A stretch of 64,000 nt of DNA, taken from contig CP114562.1 in assembly GCA_028865235.1 (NCBI GenBank), positions 62,001 through 126,000 on the forward strand, given 5' to 3'. Source of the stretch: Candidatus Manganitrophus sp. Lineage in GTDB: Bacteria; Nitrospirota; Nitrospiria; SBBL01; Manganitrophaceae. The position numbers were made by a program, and so were the translations under genes. Below the pieces are notes generated by a model. It searched no databases. It was not told where the DNA came from and saw only the letters and a list, made by a program, of their open reading frames with translations. Position 1 is the first letter of the stretch, and the number at the start of each line of letters is the position of its first letter. Of the stretch, positions 58,245-64,000 are shown in pieces.

Positions 58245-58369
58245 GGTCACCGATCTCCGGATAAACCATCCAGCCCGCAGAGGAGGAAATCGTCGAGAGA
58301 ATCGTTGTCGAGACGAGATCCGAAACCTCTAAAACCATCAAACTCTAAAACCGAATAGGAGAGACGCCA

Positions 58370-58882
58370 ATGGAACGGAATCAGAATCGTATTGCCAATC
58401 TGGTCAATGGGTTTCAGGCGCTCGCGCCGCTCGCCCCGAACCAAAATCGGACCCAGGAGAATATCAGCCCGCGAATGTCGGTGGGATATTACATCGGCCG
58501 CTTCGGGCTGAAATTCAAGGAGGCGGATCGACTCACCCATTTTCTCTACCTGTTCATGGCGGAGGAAGACCTGTTCTTTCTATCGCGCATGGAGCGGTGG
58601 GTCAGAGAGATCGCGCTCGCGAAAGGGAGCATTCGGTCCGTCCTGGACGATCTCATGATCCTGGCGGTCTGCCGGATCGATCCGAATCGTCCGGAGCGTT
58701 GCTGCAGGCGGGTTCGCAGCGAAATCATCCGGTATGTCGATCGGCGATTTCAGCGCGATCGGCGGGAGAGTCGGAATGAAGGCTCGGGTTCGGCTGACCG
58801 CAAATTTGTGAGCAGCGTCAAAAATCTTGACGGCAATCGGTCTCTTAATAGACGCGACCTTCGATATTCCAACCCGGTTTAA
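58370..58882 (+). CDS. hypothetical protein
   Basis: The 170-residue protein begins MERNQNRIANLVNGFQALAP behind a GGAGAG site. The middle is helical and aromatic (FLYLFMAEEDLFFLSRMERW). The last 45 residues are basic and look disordered, so the true C-terminus may be affected by an undetected frame change. It reads in the same direction as nrdJ. No family is recognised. Confidence 0.5.
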   Translation: MERNQNRIANLVNGFQALAPLAPNQNRTQENISPRMSVGYYIGRFGLKFKEADRLTHFLYLFMAEEDLFFLSRMERWVREIALAKGSIRSVLDDLMILAVCRIDPNRPERCCRRVRSEIIRYVDRRFQRDRRESRNEGSGSADRKFVSSVKNLDGNRSLNRRDLRYSNPV

Positions 58883-58999
58883 GTCGGTGATAAATCGGGG
58901 AATCTTGTCGGCCGGGCGAGTCCGCAGTTTAGGCGGGGGCGCCTGGCACATAAGTTGCGCTGTAGGAGACTCGCAATTCACACAACAAAGAGGTGTTCT

Positions 59000-61189
59000 A
59001 TGCAGACAGTGACCTTGTCCCCAAATGCAATACGGGTTTTAGAGAAGCGGTATCTCGCTAAGAGCGCAAAAGGGGAGGTGATCGAGACCGCCGAGGAACT
59101 CTTTCGGCGGGTGGCGAAGAATATCGCGGAAGCAGATCCGCACTACAATGCTACCGAAGATCCGGCGAAGACCGAGGATGCGTTCTACGCGTTGATGGTC
59201 TCGGGACGGTTTCTTCCGAATTCACCCACGCTGATGAATGCCGGCCGCGAGCTGCAGCAGCTCTCCGCCTGCTTTGTCCTTCCGGTGGGAGACTCCATCT
59301 GCGAGATCTTCGACGCGGTCAAACAGACCGCGATCATCCATAAGAGCGGCGGCGGAACGGGATTCTCTTTCTCCCGGCTTCGCCCCAAAGACGATCTGGT
59401 CCGCACGACCGGAGGGGTTTCCTCCGGTCCGGTCTCCTTTATGAGCGTCTTCAACCACACCACCGAGGCGATCAAACAAGGAGGCACTCGCCGGGGCGCC
59501 AACATGGGGATTCTGAGGGTGGACCACCCCGATATCCTCGATTTTATCCACTGTAAAGCCGATACCGGCAAGATCATCAATTTCAACATCTCCGTGGCGA
59601 TCACCGACGAATTCATGCGGGCGGCCAGAGAGGATAAGGACTACCCCCTCATCAACCCGCGGACGCGCGAAACCGTCAAGCGGAACTCTCGGCCCGGATG
59701 GTTCTCGATGAAATCGCCGAAGAGGCGCATGCCACAGGCGAGCCGGGTCTCTTCTTCATCGATGTCACCAACCGGACCAATCCCACCCCCCACATCGGCG
59801 AGATCGAGGCGACCAACCCCTGCGGGGAGCAGCCGCTGCTTCCCTATGAGAGCTGCAACCTGGGAAGCATCAACCTGGAGCGCCACCTGAATCGGATCGA
59901 CGATCGGTACGAGATCGACTGGGAGGCGCTCGAGGGAACGATCCGCACATCGGTGCATTTTCTCGACAACGTCATCGACATGAACCGCTATCCGATCCAG
60001 CAGATCGAGGAGATCACCAAAGCGAACCGGAAGATCGGTCTGGGAGTGATGGGTTTCGCCAGGATGCTCTTTAAGCTGGGCGTTCCCTACAACTCCCTCG
60101 ATGGACTGCGGGTGGCGCAACAGGTGATGGCCTTTGTGCGTCGGGTGGGATATGAGCAGTCCGGCCACCTCGCGGAGCTGCGGGGGGTCTACCCGAACTG
60201 GAGAGGCTCTCTGCATGAAAAAAGGGGTCAGCGGGTTCGCAACGCCTACGTCACGACGATCGCCCCCACCGGGACCATCTCGATGATCGCCGACACCTCC
60301 GGAGGCTGTGAGCCGGAGTTCTCGTCTGATCTGGTACAAGAACGTCATGGACGGAGAGCAACTCCCGTACATCCTCGACTACTTCATCGAAGTCGCCAAG
60401 CGGGAGGGCTTCTGGAGTGAGGATCTGCTCGAGCAGATCGTGAAGAACAAGGGATCGGTCCATGGAATCGATCAGGTCCCCCCGTAGTGGCAGCGGGTTT
60501 TCGTCACCTCGCATGGGATCTCGCCGGAGTGGCATGTCCGGATGCAGGCGGCCTTTCAGGAGTATTCCGACTCCGCCGTCAGCAAGACGATCAATCTTCC
60601 ATCGGATGCCGGCGTGGAGGAGGTCACGAAGGCCTACCTGCTTGCCTACGAGCTCGGCTGCAAGGGGATCACCGTCTACCGGGACGGCGCGCGGCCCGAC
60701 CAGGTGATGAATGTGGGCTCTTTTCGGAGAAACGGAGACGGATCGCACGGCCCCGCGCCCGAGGGTTTGGCGTGGGGGAAACTTGTCGAGCTCGCCGACA
60801 TCGTCGATGAAAAGCGGATCCGGGTAAAAACAGCCGACGGCAACGCCTACCTCCATGTCGGACTGGTCGACGGTCAGCCGAGAGAGATTTTTGGAAATCC
60901 GGCCCTCGGCGCCTATCAAAGCACCGTCGCCCTGGTCTGCCGTTTGGGCTCGACCGTTTTAAGACTCGGCGGAACGGTTGAGATGATCATGGATCAGCTC
61001 AACAAGGTCCACCGGGAGTATGGAGATGTAAGAATCCCGCTTCTGGCCTTGAATCGGGGTTTTCAGCGGGTCATGGAAGATCTCGGTCAACACGTGTCGA
61101 TCACGGAGAGCTGTCCGGAGTGTCGTCGCCAGATGCGGATGGTTGAAGGCTGCATGAAATGTCACGACTGCGGATTCAGCCGCTGTTAG
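59000..61189 (+). pseudogene. nrdJ: class II (B12-dependent) ribonucleotide reductase, three lesions
   Basis: Start at the ATG at 59000 (MQTVTLSPNAIRVLEKRY) after AAAGAGG. Conserved parts are clear: NSPTLMNAGR, GGGTGFSFSRLRP, the catalytic NPCGEQPLL, APTGTISMIADTSGGCEPEF and WHVRMQAAFQ. The C-terminal redox and zinc cysteines are in SCPECRR and CMKCHDCGFS. Three lesions interrupt it: one G missing near 59682, one extra T near 60325, and an in-frame TAG at 60485-60487. Without them the length is about 729 residues, normal for NrdJ. The enzyme makes deoxyribonucleotides using adenosylcobalamin. As written it cannot be translated in full. Confidence 0.75.
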
Positions 61190-61205
61190 GCGCATCCGGT
61201 CCGGT

Positions 61206-61236
61206 GAAGAGAGGGGGAAAATCCCCCGCTCTCTTC
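61206..61236 (+). terminator. possible terminator hairpin after nrdJ
   Basis: GAAGAGAGGGGG and CCCCCGCTCTCTTC form a long stem with a small bulge and a five-base loop, 17 bp after the nrdJ stop. There is no T-run, so Rho-independent termination is uncertain. Confidence 0.45.
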
Positions 61237-61300
61237 GGGATCCGTCGTTTGGAAAATATCGGACTCTCCGTTTGAGTCCGTCTTTCTTTGCGGAGGGAGT

Positions 61301-61516
61301 ATGGGAGAAATGGCCGCTGGCTGTCCGCATTGCCACACAGGAGGTCGCTGCGAGAAAGGGGGCGTCATCGTGTCGCTCGTTTGGTCCCCTCTTTTTCTCG
61401 AATGGCACTGCGTCGTGTGCGGATATGTCGGCGACGGCAAAACCGAGCCGGCTCGACCGTGGCTCAGGGTAAGACCTTCTGAGAGGAAAGCAGAGAGACT
61501 GCTGAAAGCTGTTTGA
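61301..61516 (+). CDS. 71-residue zinc-ribbon protein
   Basis: The ATG follows GCGGAGGGAG. The protein has CPHC near residue 8 and CVVCGY near residue 38, consistent with a zinc ribbon, and a basic tail (RVRPSERKAERLLKAV). It resembles the 56-residue ribbon at 58074 in layout. Function is unknown. Confidence 0.6.
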   Translation: MGEMAAGCPHCHTGGRCEKGGVIVSLVWSPLFLEWHCVVCGYVGDGKTEPARPWLRVRPSERKAERLLKAV

Positions 61517-61578
61517 ATATCGGTTAAGAAAAACAGGAGTGGAAGCCAACCGGTGATCTTAATCAGGAGGAGATGCTG

Positions 61579-62231
61579 ATGAATCGAGGAAGCGGGTTTT
61601 TGATCATCTTTTTATCGATGATCCTCTCCGGGTGTTTGGGTGCGCTTCAGGCGATGAACACGGCGACGGGCCTCTATCAGAACGCCCGTGCCGGTTACAC
61701 CGCGTATAACGCCGCCGCCACGGCAAAAGATTTAAAGGAGACCCAGCCGCTGTTCGCGGAAGCGGAGATCATCAAGATCCGAGCCGATCTCTCTCCGAGA
61801 ATGCGAGACCGGGAAGAGGCGATTAAAGCCGCGTTCACCGCGGAGCTGGTGCGTGAGGCGAAGGAGGTTCTGGGGGCGATCGGCCGCTCCGAAACGGTTG
61901 TTTGCACCGAAGCGTGTCCCGCGGAAGGGAGGATGACGATCCTTCATTTCCGTGAGAAGGAGCGATCGGGGATGATCCAAAGGTGCTCTCCGGCGACCGC
62001 CTGACCGGAACGGCGAGCGTGATTAACGCGAGCGATGGAGCGGTTCTCAGGGACGAGCAGGTAGACGGGCAGGACTATGCCGTCATTGCCGCAATGATTA
62101 ATCTTTCGGTGATGAAGAAGCTCCTCAAGGAGAAGGAGGACGATCCAAAACTAAAGGAGTATCTGGATAAGGTCAACGAGATCCGCCTGCTGTCGGAAGA
62201 GGGGGAGAAGATTCTGACGGGATCAAAGTGA
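61579..62231 (+). pseudogene. lipoprotein, one frameshift
   Basis: Start chosen at the ATG at 61579 (MNRGSGFLIIFLSMILSGC), 6-8 nt after AGGAGGAG. The lipobox is LSGC. The mature part is helical and alanine-rich. The first frame ends at 62004, but a missing G in the G4 run at 61968-61971 explains it. The other frame continues with DPKVLSGDRLTGTASVINAS and ends at 62231, about 217 residues in total. No family is recognised with confidence. Confidence 0.6.
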
Positions 62232-62316
62232 TCTTCTGAACGGCCGGGGCCGGTGAGGCCGCAGGATCGCTCACCGGCTCCCGCCGTCCGCTAACCGGAG
62301 TCGGAGGATTCTGACG

Positions 62317-62643
62317 ATGTCGCAACATTACTTCAAGACGACTTATCAGGGTGAGCCGGTCACGGTTCTGATGGGATGGGACCGTCCGCTTCAGGGTTTT
62401 TTTATGGTGATCGAGAAACCGCAGCGTAAAGATGATGACGAGCGATATCTATACAGCAACCTAAACGAGGAGGATTCGCATCCGAAGTCTCTGAAACCGT
62501 TTTTGGATGTCTTGCGCGTCTTTCAGATCGTCTTGCCCGGGGAGATGATTCATGAGGTTCTCGAGGACAAAGTGATCAACTGCGGAAACAAAACAGTTGA
62601 ACACCGGGCCGAGGGTGGGGAGTACAGGAGGGTTTCGCTTTGA
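62317..62643 (+). CDS. 108-residue hypothetical protein
   Basis: The ATG is preceded by CGGAGGATTC. The protein begins MSQHYFKTTYQGEPVTVLMGW and is a compact mixed fold with one Cys (VINCGNK). It seems independent of the lipoprotein upstream, 85 bp away. No family is recognised. Confidence 0.55.
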   Translation: MSQHYFKTTYQGEPVTVLMGWDRPLQGFFMVIEKPQRKDDDERYLYSNLNEEDSHPKSLKPFLDVLRVFQIVLPGEMIHEVLEDKVINCGNKTVEHRAEGGEYRRVSL

Positions 62644-62775
62644 GGAGGTAAAAAAACGACCGTAAGTCCCGCTCTAATATTATTGCGGCCTCCCTAGAGA
62701 TAAAAGGCCGGCGGCGGTGTGAGTTCTGATCGGCTCGCGCGGATGGATCGAATATTTTATCTGTAAAAGTCATAA

Positions 62776-62816
62776 CTTTACTTTTCAGACATTGTAAGGC
62801 CAACCCGTACTTCCTG
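62776..62816 (-). repeat. dispersed repeat, inverted copy D
   Basis: On the minus strand this is CAGGAAGTACGGGTTGG, then CCTTACAATGTCTGAAAAG and TAAAG. Its 23-bp core is exact to the copy at 7854-7902. It lies between two gene groups and encodes nothing obvious. Confidence 0.7.
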
Positions 62817-62868
62817 CAATCCGCAACATCAACCCTTGATATACCTATATAGATACGAGTGGAAATCC

Positions 62869-63249
62869 TCAGGTCAGGAGGACCATTTCTCCATATTTTG
62901 CCAGCGTTCTATCGTGAGTCAGAAGACGCATCGGTTCAATAAGACTTTGAGCCACGAGCATTCGGTCGAATGGGTCCTGATGATGAGGAGGAAGCTTTGA
63001 AACCTGAGCTGCATGTTTTCCATTGATTGGCAGTTGAAGAAACCCACTCGGTCCCAGCGCAGCCTCAATCTCTGTAACGTCTCCTTCAATTCTTCCAAGC
63101 GCAGATTTAATCGCGACTTCCCAAATAGAGGCGGCGCTGACATATACTTCATTATCGGAGTCCGCAATAAGCTGATCGGCTTGCTTGGGAAGCCGCCGAT
63201 CACCGGTTAACCACCAGAGCATTAAGTGAGTATCCAGGAGCAACCTCAT
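62869..63249 (-). CDS. VapC-type PIN toxin (Phd-VapC module)
   Basis: The 126-residue protein has the PIN carboxylates: LLLDTHLMLWWL (D6), ASIWEVAIKSALG (E), DPFDRMLVAQSL (D) and LLTHDRTLAKYG (D). It is of the short type paired with Phd/YefM antitoxins. Its ATG overlaps the antitoxin stop in ATGA. It is likely an RNase that halts translation when unbound. Confidence 0.85.
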   Translation of the reverse strand: MRLLLDTHLMLWWLTGDRRLPKQADQLIADSDNEVYVSAASIWEVAIKSALGRIEGDVTEIEAALGPSGFLQLPINGKHAAQVSKLPPHHQDPFDRMLVAQSLIEPMRLLTHDRTLAKYGEMVLLT

Positions 63250-63488
63250 TCTGTTTTTCTCTCAAATGCGGCCCGAATTTCCTCTGGCAGCGGTTTATCG
63301 AAGGCCTTGCTGATCTTAAGCTTCCCTTTCATCAGCCCCTTCTTACGTCTTTGTCGCGATGGTTGCACCGATACCAATTTGGCTACAGGCTTTCCTGCTT
63401 TGGCGATGACGATCTCCTCACCCGAACCAGCCCGCTCCAATAGCTGGGAAAGATGGGTCTTTGCGTTATGAATATTAACTTGTTCCAT
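63246..63488 (-). CDS. Phd/YefM-family antitoxin
   Basis: The 80-residue protein has the Phd N-terminal domain (VNIHNAKTHLSQLLERAGSG, then EEIVIAKAGKPVAKLV). A basic linker and a helical tail (KISKAFDKPLPEEIRAAFER) that would wrap the toxin follow. The N-terminal 32 residues are identical in the broken copy at 50658-50752. It is autoregulated from the upstream palindrome. Confidence 0.85.
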   Translation of the reverse strand: MEQVNIHNAKTHLSQLLERAGSGEEIVIAKAGKPVAKLVSVQPSRQRRKKGLMKGKLKISKAFDKPLPEEIRAAFERKTE

Positions 63489-63622
63489 ATCTGAAGTCTC
63501 CAGTAGAAATTAGACTAAGCTTAGTCCGAATCTAGAGAAATGTCAATCAGGCGAGATTGTTATAAACGAGTCAGACTAAAAAGGGCAAGCCACTGGACTT
63601 TTGCGCAAACAGTCTTCCTGAA
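63394..63622. repeat. direct repeat, copy 2 (intact)
   Basis: This is the longer partner of 50658-50871. It covers the start of the antitoxin gene, its promoter and about 75 bp beyond. It retains the 15 bp that copy 1 has lost. Confidence 0.85.
63513..63546 (-). promoter_or_regulatory. phd-vapC promoter and operator
   Basis: On the minus strand, TTGACA (63546-63541) and TAAGCT (63523-63518) are 17 bp apart. The perfect 14-bp palindrome GACTAAGCTTAGTC (63513-63526) covers the -10 box, so antitoxin binding would block transcription. Confidence 0.7.
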
Positions 63623-63866
63623 CTAAATAGTTTCAAACGTTTCAAAACACACTTTGTTTCAATTGGGATTAATCAATTCTGGGAAAGGGAAGTGGCGGTT
63701 AGAGGAGAATCGCTTTTTTTTCAAAGTAGCGCTCCCAGTCTTCTTTGGCCGTTATCTTTTGAGAAGGAGGAGTTCAAATCAGAATATCAATATTCCAAAT
63801 TAAGCGACAACAGCAAGCAACAATGTCAAAATCGGTGAATGAAATTGGCGGATTGTTAATCACCAG

Positions 63867-64000
63867 TCAACCATCAGAGCGATTGATCGACCAAGCCAAC
63901 CCGACAAGCGCAATCGCAGAAAAAACAGCGCCCGCATAAAATGTGAACGATGCTCCAAACCGATCCCATAACAGTCCGGCCAACATGCTTGCCACCAGCA
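63867..64000 (-). CDS. MFS transporter, C-terminal end (partial)
   Basis: The last 43 codons of a minus-strand gene run off the window edge. They contain LLWDRFGASFTFYAGAVFSA and a final IALVGLAWSINRSDG, the last transmembrane helices and tail of a major facilitator family protein. The rest, and the substrate, cannot be seen. Confidence 0.65.
   Translation of the reverse strand, partial: LVASMLAGLLWDRFGASFTFYAGAVFSAIALVGLAWSINRSDG

Noticed and set aside
1..64000. CRISPR arrays, tRNA or rRNA genes
   Set aside because: No regular spaced repeats with unique spacers and no cloverleaf or rRNA signature were seen. The iterons are directly adjacent and lack spacers of array type.

Overview
The window looks like a plasmid (or chromid) backbone with a large defence island. 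The evidence is a ParA/ParB operon, an RPA-type replication initiator (34424-35515), and six iterons spaced 21-22 bp (34198-34320). Several toxin-antitoxin modules and mostly accessory genes fit the same picture. The host looks Gram-negative-like, from its lipoproteins, signal peptides and NtrC-family regulators. The taxon cannot be fixed from the sequence; a Nitrospirota-like host is only a guess.

Layout: 1-8.7 kb holds a decayed DUF1016 gene, a membrane-anchored trypsin-like protease, a set of TPR-repeat exported proteins and a surface-adhesin-E-like protein. 8.7-27.9 kb is the defence island. It contains a STAND-type NTPase with an N-terminal PD-(D/E)XK nuclease (Avs-like), a zinc-binding companion and a MITE. 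It also contains a HamA/HamB (Hachiman/AbpAB-like) nuclease-helicase pair, a XamI-type restriction-modification pair, a NYN-domain nuclease, a GHKL-ATPase/PD-(D/E)XK fusion and a SIR2-HerA pair. 28-30.6 kb holds a broken SEC-C gene, a tyrosine recombinase and an HTH-ScpB pair. 31.6-35.5 kb is the partition and replication region. 35.6-46.3 kb carries IS6 debris, a truncated DUF4118 protein, an M28 peptidase and a signalling cluster: a large membrane histidine kinase, two NtrC-like proteins lacking GAFTGA, and receiver proteins. 47.4-49.5 kb is a cluster of very small genes with strong ribosome binding sites. 49.9-64 kb holds VapBC, an FN3/hydrolase lipoprotein, an IS3 element, Xre-RES, Uma2, a damaged class II ribonucleotide reductase, small zinc-ribbon genes, Phd-VapC and the end of an MFS transporter.

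Functionally, the island stacks nucleases, NADase and restriction activities against phage. The partition, replication and addiction modules would keep the replicon in the population.

An important caveat is that at least nine genes are broken by single-base indels, many in homopolymers, and the intact reading resumes immediately. This could be decay, but the regular pattern also fits uncorrected sequencing indels. Such genes are annotated over their reconstructed extent.
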